NCBI GenBank assembly: GCA_027694045.1
Contig: JAQEWB010000003.1
Span: forward strand, 331,534-395,533
Origin: Bacillaceae bacterium OF18-1A
Lineage (GTDB): Bacteria; Bacillota; Bacilli; Bacillales; Bacillaceae_G
Reading direction: 5' to 3'
DNA: 64,000 nucleotides
In this document: positions 16,491 through 25,736 of the stretch, in pieces
Numbering within the stretch: the stretch's first letter is position 1
Layout: every line of letters begins with the position of its first letter
Notes under the pieces: generated by a model
The model's input: the letters and a program-made list of their open reading frames with translations, nothing else
What the model was told of the DNA's origin: nothing
The model's database searches: none
Position numbers and translations under genes: made by a program

Positions 16491-17799
16491 TTCTAAAGAA
16501 TATTTTTTGGCAGTAAAAATAACTCATATACACACCAAAACTTTGTAAAATAAACAAGGCTGGCATAACGATATTATAATATGCCATGTCTACTTGAAAG
16601 AGCCTTAACAATACATACCCACTCATTAATAATAAAAACAACATATATCCTTCATTTTGTTGTTTCTTAATAAGAAAATGTAATAAAGCAATAGCCATGA
16701 ATAATGTTGTCGCTATATATATAAGTTTTTCACATTTGAATAGGATAGAATTTACTCCCTCAACTGAAAACTGGTTAATTACCGGCTTTAAAAGCGTAAA
16801 TCTCTCTTCTTCGACTTCTTTGAACTTTTGATTCATATGCTCTGTTACACTTTGATTTTTCGATATTTCTGCTCTGTCTTTACTTTTTCCAATTAAAACA
16901 GATTGAACATACGTCTCATTCGAAATCGTATATTGTGACATTCCCATCGTCTGAATTCCATAATTCACACCAAGGTGAGTACTATAAAATAGAATAAGTA
17001 TTCCTACCATTTTTAATAGCACTTTCTGTTTTGCTACTGATTGAAAGAATTCGATTACCATCACATATACAGTAATCAAGATAGGAAGAAATAACCCCAT
17101 CGGCAAAATCATATTACTAAATGCAAATAGAATCGCTGAAAATACCCACATATAAGGATGATCTAACCCTTTATATAAAAGTATGTAACAAGAAAAATAA
17201 AATAAAAATATTGCGAGCGATTCCTGTGTTAATAAGGAACTCATAAATATATTTGGAATATATAAAGCGTAAAATACAGACGCAATACGACCGCACTCTT
17301 CCCCAAAAACCATCGCTGCAATACGGTAAATGAAAAATGCAGTTCCCATGCAGAACAAAATATTAAATAACTGTAAAACAAATACCGTATCACCAAATAT
17401 ACGAATAACTATCGATTCATAAATAATAAAAGGTAACTGTGTTATATTCTCTATATTATTGCCAATTGCAATCTGCTTTGCAGACTCGTACATAGCTTTC
17501 ATATCACCGATTATTGGAACATCTACAAATAGAACCATACTAAGTCTTACAACTATAGATATACCTATAAGAAAAATAAGAAACTGTTTATCTGTAAAAC
17601 GATACTGTAAAATCGTCGCCACTAACAGAATAAGAATAACGAAAATCACCAATACAATCGTTACACTTGTAGTACTTCCTCCAAAAAATTGCTTACTTGT
17701 TTCAAATGCTGACCAACAACTATAAACAAAAAATGCGAACATCGCACCGATCATTATTTTACTGAAGAAAGATGAAAAATTTGTTTGTATATGCTTCAT
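16486..17799 (-). CDS. GT-C type membrane glycosyltransferase (ArnT/PMT-like)
   Basis: The 437-residue polytopic protein has about 11-12 helices and a soluble loop near residues 285-340. An early external loop after the second or third helix holds VDVPIIGDMKAMYESAKQIA, where the acidic residue matches the catalytic position of GT-C enzymes, which use polyprenyl-phosphate sugars outside the membrane. LLTQESLAIFLFYFSCYILL near 190 is also typical of this fold. It stands alone on the minus strand near GT2 and DUF2304 genes of the kind that make and flip such donors. Donor and target are unknown. Confidence 0.75.
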   Translation of the reverse strand: MKHIQTNFSSFFSKIMIGAMFAFFVYSCWSAFETSKQFFGGSTTSVTIVLVIFVILILLVATILQYRFTDKQFLIFLIGISIVVRLSMVLFVDVPIIGDMKAMYESAKQIAIGNNIENITQLPFIIYESIVIRIFGDTVFVLQLFNILFCMGTAFFIYRIAAMVFGEECGRIASVFYALYIPNIFMSSLLTQESLAIFLFYFSCYILLYKGLDHPYMWVFSAILFAFSNMILPMGLFLPILITVYVMVIEFFQSVAKQKVLLKMVGILILFYSTHLGVNYGIQTMGMSQYTISNETYVQSVLIGKSKDRAEISKNQSVTEHMNQKFKEVEEERFTLLKPVINQFSVEGVNSILFKCEKLIYIATTLFMAIALLHFLIKKQQNEGYMLFLLLMSGYVLLRLFQVDMAYYNIVMPALFILQSFGVYMSYFYCQKIFFRK

Positions 17800-18108
17800 A
17801 TATCCATTACACCTCTATTTCCATTCATAACAAAACGATTCTATCATGAATAGGCATACAGCTGATAGGGAATTTATATGACAAATATGTAGTCTGCATT
17901 TTTCACTTGCAATGTAAGCGAATCCTCTTTTACACTACATTTTAGATAAAATAAATTTTCTTTCAGTTACATGAATACAAATACAGAAGTTTTAACAATC
18001 CTCTTCTGGAACACTTTACTTCATTAACTATCTAGTGTTTTTTAATAATTGAGTACTCCCACTTACACATGTCATTCTGATTGAAAACAGAAAATAGGGG
18101 CTGAATAT
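17800..18108. other. Divergent intergenic region, no gene seen
   Basis: It separates the membrane glycosyltransferase (minus) from the thioesterase (plus) and should hold both promoters. Frames are closed. Only a weak AACACT...AGTGTT hairpin with a T-run near 18010-18043 was seen, without a gene to serve. Confidence 0.45.
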
Positions 18109-18621
18109 ATGGAAAAGAAATTCATGCGAGAATCTAAAGCGATTAAAACAACACGTGTTTTTCCTAACGACTTAAATAATCACCAAACACTTTTTGGCGG
18201 GAAATTATTAGCAGAAATTGACAGTATCGCGTCAATTGCAGCTGCAAGGCATAGCCGTAAACATTGCGTAACAGCATCTATCGATTCTGTTGATTTTTTA
18301 ACTCCCATTCATCAAGCGGATTCTGTTTGTTATGAAGCATTCGTATGTTACACAGGAAAGTCTTCAATGGAGGTTTTCGTAAAAGTAATTGCAGAGAATT
18401 TATTAGCAGGCGAACGTAGAATTGCAGCTACTTGCTTTATTACATTTGTAGCATTAAAAGATGGAAAGCCTTCATCCGTACCACAAGTACTTCCCGAAAC
18501 AAAGGAAGAACATTGGTTATACACGACTGGTTCAGAGCGCGCAGAAAATAGAAAAAAAGGGCGCTTAAAAAGTAAAGAAATGGCTGAAGTTTTAACTTTA
18601 AATAAACCATGGAGCATATAG
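18109..18621 (+). CDS. Hotdog-fold acyl-CoA thioesterase (YkhA/BACH type)
   Basis: The 170-residue cytoplasmic enzyme hydrolyses acyl-CoA thioesters. The single hotdog domain (about 10-125) has NDLNNHQTLFGGKLLAEIDS, in which the Asn/His and the GG start of the central helix line the active site. SVDFLTPIHQADSVCYEA is the CoA-facing strand pair. Length fits YkhA of B. subtilis. A basic C-terminal tail (RAENRKKGRLKSKE) follows. It has its own AGGGG site and terminator and stands alone. Preferred chain length is not visible. Confidence 0.88.
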   Translation: MEKKFMRESKAIKTTRVFPNDLNNHQTLFGGKLLAEIDSIASIAAARHSRKHCVTASIDSVDFLTPIHQADSVCYEAFVCYTGKSSMEVFVKVIAENLLAGERRIAATCFITFVALKDGKPSSVPQVLPETKEEHWLYTTGSERAENRKKGRLKSKEMAEVLTLNKPWSI

Positions 18622-18629
18622 AACTATTT

Positions 18630-18673
18630 AGCACAGGTAAGCAGTCCTTTTATGTTCACCTGTGTTCTTTTAT
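18630..18673 (+). terminator. Terminator of the thioesterase gene
   Basis: CACAGGT (18632-18638) pairs with ACCTGTG (18658-18664) and is followed by TTCTTTTATT. Confidence 0.6.
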
Positions 18674-18794
18674 TATAAGCTCTAACTTACAATGACCCAA
18701 TAACTTGTCCTTTATTTTATTATACTATTAATGATATAGTAGATAATGTTTACTAAAAATAATGACGCCTATTATATGTAAAGGATGGTGCAAT

Positions 18795-19523
18795 ATGTCT
18801 GTTGAAGTACCAATTGTAATACCTAAAACTTTGATTATTATCCCTGCTTACAACGAAGAAGAAGCAATTGCAGATACATTAACAAGGCTTTTAGAACTAA
18901 AAGAGCACTTTGTAGGATTAGATATTTGTGTAATTAATGATGGTTCCAAGGATAAAACACCAGAGATTGTTACAACATTCCCGGTCCATCTTGTAAATCT
19001 ACCTTATAATTTAGGGATTGGTTCAGCTGTACAGACTGGATATAAATATGCTTATGAGAATGGTTATGACATTGCTATTCAATTTGATGCCGATGGACAA
19101 CATAACCCGGAGGATTTATATAAAATCATTCAACCTATTGCCGAAGATCAATGCGATATGGTGCTAGGGTCTCGATTTACAGAAAAAACTGCATATAAAG
19201 GAAGTATTTCAAGAAGGATTGGAATATTTTACTTTACTGCCTTATTAAAACTATTAACGAAACAAACATTTATGGATCCAACATCCGGCTATCGTTCTAT
19301 TAATCGTAAAGTAATTGAGATTTTCGCATACAATTATCCAAAAGATTATCCAGAACCTGAAGTGCTTATTCATCTAAAAAAGAAAAACCTTCGCATTAAG
19401 GAAATATCTGTGAACATGCAAGAAAGACAAGGTGGACAATCTTCTATTACACCTTTAAAATCTGCATATTACATGATTAAAGTAAGCTTAGCTATATTAA
19501 TGCAAAAAATCGTGAAAGGTTGA
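18795..19523 (+). CDS. Glycosyltransferase family 2 (DPM1/GtrB-like)
   Basis: The 242-residue GT-A enzyme has TLIIIPAYNEEEAIADTL for nucleotide binding, VINDGSKDKTPEI near residue 47, and QFDADGQHNPED near 92, where DAD is the metal-binding motif. Such enzymes transfer sugar from a nucleotide to polyprenyl phosphate, making donors for GT-C proteins. AAAGGATGG upstream selects the ATG at 18795; an ATG 11 codons earlier has no ribosome site. The DUF2304 gene follows after 6 bases, a common pairing. A possible partner is one of the two GT-C proteins nearby (inference). Confidence 0.88.
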   Translation: MSVEVPIVIPKTLIIIPAYNEEEAIADTLTRLLELKEHFVGLDICVINDGSKDKTPEIVTTFPVHLVNLPYNLGIGSAVQTGYKYAYENGYDIAIQFDADGQHNPEDLYKIIQPIAEDQCDMVLGSRFTEKTAYKGSISRRIGIFYFTALLKLLTKQTFMDPTSGYRSINRKVIEIFAYNYPKDYPEPEVLIHLKKKNLRIKEISVNMQERQGGQSSITPLKSAYYMIKVSLAILMQKIVKG

Positions 19524-19529
19524 TAATTT

Positions 19530-19892
19530 ATGCCTATAATTACCTTTTCATTTATCTTTATCTTATTATTATTCTTCTTAATTATTAATTCAATACGTAA
19601 AGGTACGTTGGAAACAAAATATTCCATCCTTTGGATTTTCGTTTGTATTGCAATGGCAATTTTAAGCTCTACAGATAAGATTATAAATTGGATTGGAAAG
19701 CTATTACACGTGGAATATCCACCATCTGTTTTATTCTTATTCGGACTTTTATTCTGCTTCATTTTAATTTTTGATTTGACTCGCAAGGTTTCAAAACAGC
19801 ATCATCAACTTGTAACATTGACACAAGATTATGCGTTGCTGAAACAAAAATTAAATAGTAAAGAACAAAACGACTCTTTACACGATGCATAA
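19530..19892 (+). CDS. DUF2304 membrane protein
   Basis: The 120-residue protein has three hydrophobic helices (about 3-20, 32-50, 68-85) and a charged tail likely to form a coiled coil. The stretch RKGTLETKYSILWIFVC and the overall plan match DUF2304, a family that nearly always follows a GT2 gene. It probably anchors the preceding glycosyltransferase or helps move the polyprenyl-phosphate sugar across the membrane. No direct evidence of function is visible. Confidence 0.8.
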   Translation: MPIITFSFIFILLLFFLIINSIRKGTLETKYSILWIFVCIAMAILSSTDKIINWIGKLLHVEYPPSVLFLFGLLFCFILIFDLTRKVSKQHHQLVTLTQDYALLKQKLNSKEQNDSLHDA

Positions 19893-19939
19893 TTAAAAAT
19901 GACCTACTTTCTATTTTTTGAAAGTAGGTCATTTTTAAT
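19892..19939. terminator. Long bidirectional terminator
   Basis: A perfect 20-bp stem (19892-19911 with 19920-19939; core GACCTACTTTC/GAAAGTAGGTC) flanked by A and T runs separates the GT2-DUF2304 pair from the convergent GT39 gene. Confidence 0.9.
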
Positions 19940-19988
19940 ATATTGTTATTTAACTATTAATTTTTAGCAATTTAATTAGATTATATAT

Positions 19989-21260
19989 TTATTTCAAAAA
20001 TGGTCTACTAACCCTCATAGCAGTTGCGACAACCCCTACACCTATCATGATAAATAGCATTGGCATCAATGGAAGTGCATAACGGTCATACGCGAAATAT
20101 AAACTATTAAAATATGTTTGGAATAAAATGTTTATCCATAGGAATGAATACTCTCTCCATCTTCTCCAGCAGAACGCAAATGCTAAAATAGAGCAAACTA
20201 TAAAACCCGTTTTAATTGGTTCATAAATCTTTTTCATGTCTTCCCCAGATATATCAAAAATACTAATTGTAGTGCCTGGATAATAATATGCCTTTTCCCA
20301 GAAAATTTGTGGTTTTAAAATTAAATAACTGTTTAGCATTGATTCCTTATCCGTATGCCACCATTCCTTCATACGATCTATCGCTACTTCTTGCTGTTTT
20401 TCCATTAACTCATGTGCCTCTATATCCGGATATTTCGCAAGAATTTCTGCGTCAACTTCTTCCATACTCTTCCCATCTGGATAACCTTCACCTTGATATG
20501 TTCCGAGTAACAATGGATTCCCTGAACCAGCTGTAAGTGGAATAAACTTATTAAATTGAATATAATTTCGTGCCCACCAAGGCCCTAGTACAACAAATAA
20601 TACTAGTATACTAATAAAGGCTTGCTTTACCATTAAACGGAATGGATAACGTTTTGCTACAAGATATATAAATAATAAAATTGGATATAGAGCAACCTGT
20701 ACCCTGAAGTATAGTGTCACGAAATAGAATAATAAAATAATATAAAAATCTTTCATCGAATGTGTATCTGCTAATTTTAAACTCCAATATAAAAGCCCAA
20801 GTGATAAGAATAAATATGGACTTTCTGTCAATGTTAGATTTTCCACTACGACTTCCGGTGGGTACAATGCTAATAACAATGCAGCAATCAATCCTACTGC
20901 TGGATTTAAAATATATGTACCAATCTTATAAGTCATATAAATGCTTAAAATACCAAATGCTATCATAACTAATTTTGCACATAAAACTCCTAAACTTCCA
21001 TGCCCAAATATGAAGAATATGCCCGCTAATAAAAATACCTGTCCAGGCATAATATGAATAGTTGGTTTTGTCGGATCATGATACGTTAACATACCAGTTT
21101 CTAAAAAATTTACAGCATTTTTTTGATACATTAAGTCATCACTACCAAGTGTTAAATCGATACCATACGTTTTTAAAGTCATTAATCGAAATATTAATCC
21201 AATAACTAGAATAATGCCCAATATGATTACTTCGGGTCTTCGGATGTATTTTTGCGTCAC
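19989..21260 (-). CDS. GT39-like membrane glycosyltransferase
   Basis: The 423-residue polytopic protein has about 10-12 helices and the PMT_2 pattern. The first external loop holds LGSDDLMYQKNAVNFLETG, with the Asp pair at the GT-C catalytic position. YPPEVVVENLTLTESPYLF follows near residue 145. A soluble insertion of about 60 residues (265-325) precedes the last helices, which end NSLYFAYDRYALPLMPMLF. Start is GTG with AGGAAG 7 bases before. It should use a polyprenyl-phosphate sugar donor outside the membrane; the acceptor is unknown. It is the second GT-C protein in this cluster. Confidence 0.82.
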   Translation of the reverse strand: MTQKYIRRPEVIILGIILVIGLIFRLMTLKTYGIDLTLGSDDLMYQKNAVNFLETGMLTYHDPTKPTIHIMPGQVFLLAGIFFIFGHGSLGVLCAKLVMIAFGILSIYMTYKIGTYILNPAVGLIAALLLALYPPEVVVENLTLTESPYLFLSLGLLYWSLKLADTHSMKDFYIILLFYFVTLYFRVQVALYPILLFIYLVAKRYPFRLMVKQAFISILVLFVVLGPWWARNYIQFNKFIPLTAGSGNPLLLGTYQGEGYPDGKSMEEVDAEILAKYPDIEAHELMEKQQEVAIDRMKEWWHTDKESMLNSYLILKPQIFWEKAYYYPGTTISIFDISGEDMKKIYEPIKTGFIVCSILAFAFCWRRWREYSFLWINILFQTYFNSLYFAYDRYALPLMPMLFIMIGVGVVATAMRVSRPFLK

Positions 21261-21489
21261 TCTAAAACTTCCTTTCTTGTATTACACAATACTTTTAAAT
21301 ATAAATATACGTATACATCTTTTATTATAGCCAAATTTTGTATCTGACTTCTACACTTTGAATAACAATTATTATATACATAAAGTTGATTTACAAACTT
21401 TATATGCGGTAAACTTATACAGATGTTCTTATAATCTTCTTTCTTATAAAAAGATTTATATAACAAAAAAGTTGAGGAGTTAAAATTCT

Positions 21490-22470
21490 ATGATGGAACA
21501 AAACCAACTCGTTTCAGTTGTTATTCCTCTATATAATGCAGAGAAATATATTGAAGAGACGATGCAATCAATACTTGATCAAACATATAAAAACATTGAA
21601 ATTGTTATTGTAGACGATGGAAGTAAAGACCAATCACCTTCTATCGTTAAAAATCTTGAACAAAAACATCCTGGGAAAATAAAATATGTTTTCCAAAAAA
21701 ACCAGGGCGTATCCGTAGCACGTAACACAGGAATTGAAAATGCTAGCGGTGAGTATGTTGCCTTTCTTGATAGCGATGATTTATGGCATGCAACAAAAAT
21801 AGAGAAACAAATGGAAAGCATGCATAAAAACAACATGAACGCTTGTTATTGTGGATATATGAACTTTTACGAAGAAACTGGAGAAAAAGTTGAGCACACG
21901 ACAAACTTTATTAAGGGTGATATGACAAAAGCATTCTTAACACATCAAGTTGTTGCTCAAACGAGTACGTGGATTTTTAAACGCTCAGTTGTTATGGACC
22001 ATAATATTCGTTTTACACCAGGATGTAGTTGGGGTGAAGATTTAGAGTTTTTATTTAAACTAATGAGCGTAACAAATGTATGCTACGTAGATGAATATTT
22101 AACTTATTATCGAATCTTATCAGAAGGAAACCTTTCCTCTAAATATAAAGATTACGAGTTAAAAACAACAAAAGAACTAGAAGTATTCAGCCGCATGACA
22201 GAATGGGTGCATAATAAATCTCAAGATTTAATTACAAAAGACTCTGCATCACTTATTGAAATTCTTGAGACTTACTTATTCCCTTATACAGTCATTAATA
22301 ATGCTTGTATATACATTAAAGGGAACTCTAAATTAGATAAATCACAAGTTCAATTAATCAAAAAAGATATAAAGAAATATTGCCGCAAAATCTATTCAAA
22401 AAACGGAAAGCGCAGTAAAAAGTTATATGCAATGCTTTGGTTCGTACGAATTAAATTTCTATTTGCTTAA
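21490..22470 (+). CDS. Glycosyltransferase family 2
   Basis: The 326-residue GT-A enzyme opens with LVSVVIPLYNAEKYIEETM, has IVIVDDGSKDQSPSIV near residue 40, GVSVARNTGIENASGEYVAF near 75 and LDSDD near 95 for metal binding. CSWGEDLEFLFKLM near 182 carries the ED pair with the likely catalytic base. The C-terminus is basic, suggesting membrane contact. A flippase gene follows 63 bases downstream on the same strand, so the two may build and export one lipid-linked saccharide. The sugar is not predictable. Two adjacent ATG codons make the exact start uncertain by one residue. Confidence 0.88.
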   Translation: MMEQNQLVSVVIPLYNAEKYIEETMQSILDQTYKNIEIVIVDDGSKDQSPSIVKNLEQKHPGKIKYVFQKNQGVSVARNTGIENASGEYVAFLDSDDLWHATKIEKQMESMHKNNMNACYCGYMNFYEETGEKVEHTTNFIKGDMTKAFLTHQVVAQTSTWIFKRSVVMDHNIRFTPGCSWGEDLEFLFKLMSVTNVCYVDEYLTYYRILSEGNLSSKYKDYELKTTKELEVFSRMTEWVHNKSQDLITKDSASLIEILETYLFPYTVINNACIYIKGNSKLDKSQVQLIKKDIKKYCRKIYSKNGKRSKKLYAMLWFVRIKFLFA

Positions 22471-22533
22471 ACAAATCAAATTTACGAATAGGACGAGCTA
22501 ATAAAGTCCTGAAGAATAGAAAGGTCTTTTCAC

Positions 22534-23949
22534 ATGAAAACAAATAAAATTCTAAAAAACGCCTCTTACTTATTTGTAGGAAATATTACTGTCCGTTTTG
22601 TACTCGCTATTGCTACCATTCTCTTTGCAAGATATATTTCACCAGATGAGTATGGGATGTTTACAGTTGCATTAGCAGTTTCCGCTGTCATTTGTTATTT
22701 TACAGATGCAGGTTTGACACATACGTTTATGCGTGAAGGAACGAGAAGCGATGCTAATATTAGCGTATTAATAAGTAGTTATTTACGTATTCGTTTAGTA
22801 TTAGCTATCGTAATTTCTGTGCTCTTCGCTATTTTTGCTCAATTCTTCTATACTGATGCTTACTTACGTGCCATGGTATATTGGGTCGTACTACCAACAA
22901 TGTTTGGAGCAACTTTACAAGGTGTTGGGATGGCTTACTTCCAAGTAACAGAGCGTATGCAATTTACAGCGATTATTTCTGTACTGCAGGGTGTGACAGC
23001 CGCAGCTGCTCTTTTATTAGGGATGTCATTTAATTGGTCACTTATGATGGTTGCTGCCATGTACGGGATATCTAGCCTTGTAACAGGAGTCATTGCCTTT
23101 ATAATGACAATTCGCTATACAACAGTTCATAAGGGCTGGGATAAAGGCATCTTAGATCAATTACTCATTTTCACAATCAATGGTGTTATCATTATGCTTT
23201 TGCCTCAGTTAGGTCCCATTATATTAGAAAAAGTTTCAACGAATGAGCAAGTTGGATTCTTTGGGGCTGCCTATAAAATACCTGCTGTACTTTACCAAAT
23301 ACCGGGTGTAATTGCAGCTGCCTTTTATCCAAAGTTGTTTGCTTTTGGAAATGAAAAGAATATTGATGAACATAGAAAATTATCTCAGTTTGAATTAAAA
23401 TTAATGTCTTTCTTAGGGATGGGAATTTCTATTCCATTTATCGCCGATCCGAGTTTTTGGATTGTAACTTTATTGGGTGAAAAATATGCACCAGCTGGTG
23501 ATGCCCTTGCAATTTTAGCCTTTATGGTTATTTTACAATCCATCAACTATCCACTTGCTGATAATTTAACAACAGCTGGTCAACAGTGGAAACGTGCGAC
23601 AACGATGGGAATTGGACTAGCCGTTGCCGTTATAAGTTACATCGCATTAGGTAGCCAATTTGGAATGATGGGTGCTGCTGTTGCCGCAATCCTTACCGAG
23701 ATTACATTATTAATTGGATTTACTTTATTCGTTCGTAAAGGTTTCTCATTACTATTCAAAGGGATTATATTCAATACACTTGCCTTTATAGTCAGTTACG
23801 CTCTATATCACGCAGTATTAGTTACCTTACCACCACTAGTAGCTTTAATACTTACTGGTATATTGTACGGTATTATCGGTCTTGCAATTGATCCTCAAAT
23901 ACGTGGATTAATTTTAGGATTTGTAAATCAAAAAATAGGCAAAAAATAA
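22534..23949 (+). CDS. Polysaccharide flippase (Wzx/MATE-like)
   Basis: The 471-residue protein has about 14 hydrophobic segments and the pattern of the oligosaccharide flippase family of the MOP superfamily: a starting KILKNASYLFVGNITVRFV, ARYISPDEYGMFTVALAVS and DAGLTHTFMREGTR in the first helices. These proteins turn lipid-linked glycans across the cytoplasmic membrane. It follows the GT2 gene in one unit and ends at a strong terminator. Together with the O-antigen ligase-like gene and the glycosyltransferases on either side it suggests a Wzx/Wzy-type pathway. Confidence 0.88.
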   Translation: MKTNKILKNASYLFVGNITVRFVLAIATILFARYISPDEYGMFTVALAVSAVICYFTDAGLTHTFMREGTRSDANISVLISSYLRIRLVLAIVISVLFAIFAQFFYTDAYLRAMVYWVVLPTMFGATLQGVGMAYFQVTERMQFTAIISVLQGVTAAAALLLGMSFNWSLMMVAAMYGISSLVTGVIAFIMTIRYTTVHKGWDKGILDQLLIFTINGVIIMLLPQLGPIILEKVSTNEQVGFFGAAYKIPAVLYQIPGVIAAAFYPKLFAFGNEKNIDEHRKLSQFELKLMSFLGMGISIPFIADPSFWIVTLLGEKYAPAGDALAILAFMVILQSINYPLADNLTTAGQQWKRATTMGIGLAVAVISYIALGSQFGMMGAAVAAILTEITLLIGFTLFVRKGFSLLFKGIIFNTLAFIVSYALYHAVLVTLPPLVALILTGILYGIIGLAIDPQIRGLILGFVNQKIGKK

Positions 23950-23953
23950 TATA

Positions 23954-24002
23954 AGAGCCAAGTTCTTTTTCATGTTGCTGAAAAAGAACTTGGCTTTTCA
24001 TT
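23954..24002. terminator. Bidirectional terminator
   Basis: AGCCAAGTTCTTTTTCA (23956-23972) pairs perfectly over 17 bp with TGAAAAAGAACTTGGCT (23979-23995) between the flippase gene and the convergent oxidoreductase gene, which starts its stop codon at 23998. Confidence 0.85.
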
Positions 24003-24936
24003 TTCTATTATTCATCATATATAAAATCGTTTCTTTGAGTCCTTCATAATATGCAGTTTTAGGTAATGTCCCTATACAAGTTTCATATTTCTCTCCACTT
24101 AATACCACTGGTTTTTCCGTCAAATATAGCATTTCTACAAACTCTTTCATCTGCTTATTAAACAAACCAATAAACTGGATCATCCCTCTTTTTACAGTCA
24201 TTACTCGCTTTGTATACCCCGTTAATTCCCGCATATGTTGAATCATTTCCTCACCTGTAATGATGCCACAACCTGGTATATTCCAATTTTGCCCGTATGC
24301 CTCATCATGTAAAGCTAGTTCAACCATCGCTTTTGCTCCATCTGGTGTAAAAATATATTCACGAGCAATTTTTTTATCTCCAACAAAGCTAGACATTTTA
24401 TTTGCAAGCACCCCCTTCAATGTATGATGGACAAGTGTGCTTTCTGCATTTGGACCATAAAAATCCGGAAAATGAGCAATAAACATTTGAACATTAGCTT
24501 GTTTTGCCATCTCTTCAAGCTGTAAACGAATTTTCCCTTTCTTTGTATGTGGTTTCTTTTCAGCAGCTTCTTTTACAAGATCTTTCCCTTGCCTTCCATA
24601 TGCATAAATATTATCAACTACCCCTAACTTACTGTCATAATACTTTGCTACTTCCAATATATTTCTCAATAAGTTTGGTTGTTTCTTCTCCCAATCTACA
24701 TATGGAATATTTACAGCATGGAAGATAATATCCGCATCTTTTCCAGCTTTCATTATATCTTCTCGTATAAATACATCTCCGGCTACAACCTCTATATTTT
24801 CTCTATCAGCAAATAGTTCTTCTAACCTTTCTTGATTTCTTGCAAAAGCTACTACATTAATTCCACGATCACATAACTCATTTACAATGGCATACCCCAT
24901 TGATCCAGAAGCACCTAATACTAAAGCTTTTTTCAT
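23998..24936 (-). CDS. NAD(P)-dependent epimerase/dehydratase-like oxidoreductase
   Basis: The 312-residue protein has a Rossmann start KKALVLGASGSMGYAIVNEL (GxxGxxG) and the extended or atypical SDR layout, with VVAGDVFIRED and NIPYVDWEKKQPNLLRNILEVA. The Tyr of YGRQGKDLVK, followed by Lys five residues on, does not fit the YxxxK catalytic motif, so catalysis is uncertain and it may be an NmrA-like or quinone/aldehyde reductase. AGGAGGG precedes the ATG. A TetR gene lies 58 bases upstream on the same strand and an exact copy of the TetR operator lies between them, so the pair is a regulator with its target. Confidence 0.8.
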   Translation of the reverse strand: MKKALVLGASGSMGYAIVNELCDRGINVVAFARNQERLEELFADRENIEVVAGDVFIREDIMKAGKDADIIFHAVNIPYVDWEKKQPNLLRNILEVAKYYDSKLGVVDNIYAYGRQGKDLVKEAAEKKPHTKKGKIRLQLEEMAKQANVQMFIAHFPDFYGPNAESTLVHHTLKGVLANKMSSFVGDKKIAREYIFTPDGAKAMVELALHDEAYGQNWNIPGCGIITGEEMIQHMRELTGYTKRVMTVKRGMIQFIGLFNKQMKEFVEMLYLTEKPVVLSGEKYETCIGTLPKTAYYEGLKETILYMMNNRK

Positions 24937-24953
24937 TTTAAATCCCTCCTAAA

Positions 24954-24974
24954 TTAATTAACCACTGTTCAATT
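24954..24974. promoter_or_regulatory. TetR operator copy before the oxidoreductase gene
   Basis: AATTAACCACTGTTCAATT, an imperfect inverted repeat (AATTRAAC/GKTYAATT halves around a 3-base centre), lies 18-38 bases upstream of the oxidoreductase start. The same 21-base sequence recurs at 25586-25606 upstream of the tetR gene. Confidence 0.75.
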
Positions 24975-24994
24975 AATCTTAAAAAGAAAATCAC

Positions 24995-25567
24995 TTACAT
25001 AAGAAGCGATTTTGAAATAAACTCTACATGTACCTTTGCTAAACCTTGTAGTTCTTCAAACGTTTGGCCACTTCTACAATAATGCGCTACGAATCCATGT
25101 AATGATAAAAAGACAGACCAAATTATCATCGCATTTATTTGGTCGCCACATAAAGAAGCAATGACCCTTGCAAATTTTTCATAACTAACATTCGGACTAT
25201 CTGCCAAGCACTCTTTTAATTCAGCATCTTTAATTAAAAACATGATTTCATAATGACTTTGATTTCGTAGACCGAATTCAATAAAACCAAATAAAACCGC
25301 CCTTAATTGTTCTTCTTCCGGTAATTTTTGATTACAAATTTCATCTAATTTCTTATTTAACAATTGAAAATCTTGTTCTACCATTGCATAAAATAGCTCT
25401 GCTTTATTTTTAAAATGATAATAGATTGAACCATGGCTATATCCAAGTTCTGTTGCAATTTTGCGCATAGAAGTTTGTTGGTACCCTTTTGCTATAAATA
25501 ACTCCCTTGCTACGTTCATGATCATTTCCCTTGTTAGTTCTTGCTTAACTGCTTTCCTTGGTGACAT
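24995..25567 (-). CDS. TetR/AcrR-family regulator
   Basis: The 190-residue repressor has a canonical N-terminal helix-turn-helix (about 10-57): MIMNVARELFIAKGYQQTSM, then RKIATELGYSHGSIYYHFKNKAELFYAM. The C-terminal helical domain (about 60-190) binds an unknown ligand; its sequence is not one I recognise. Upstream lies a 21-base operator identical to one before the next gene, so it probably represses itself and the oxidoreductase gene, and might affect the divergent ABC-F gene. The inducer is likely a substrate of the oxidoreductase (inference). Confidence 0.9.
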   Translation of the reverse strand: MSPRKAVKQELTREMIMNVARELFIAKGYQQTSMRKIATELGYSHGSIYYHFKNKAELFYAMVEQDFQLLNKKLDEICNQKLPEEEQLRAVLFGFIEFGLRNQSHYEIMFLIKDAELKECLADSPNVSYEKFARVIASLCGDQINAMIIWSVFLSLHGFVAHYCRSGQTFEELQGLAKVHVEFISKSLLM

Positions 25568-25585
25568 GTCTCATACCTCACACAT

Positions 25586-25606
25586 TTAATTAACCACTGT
25601 TCAATT
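25586..25606. promoter_or_regulatory. TetR operator copy before the tetR gene
   Basis: Identical over 21 bases to 24954-24974. It is 19-39 bases upstream of the tetR start and about 130 bases from the divergent ABC-F start. Confidence 0.75.
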
Positions 25607-25736
25607 TCATTATATGTTTTTCAAAAATTAATGCAACATAATTTTTGAAAAAATATACATTTTGAAATGATAGCATTATATGAAAGAATTTAGTATCATG
25701 ATTCAAGGTACTATTTCAAGTTGGACGGAGGATACT

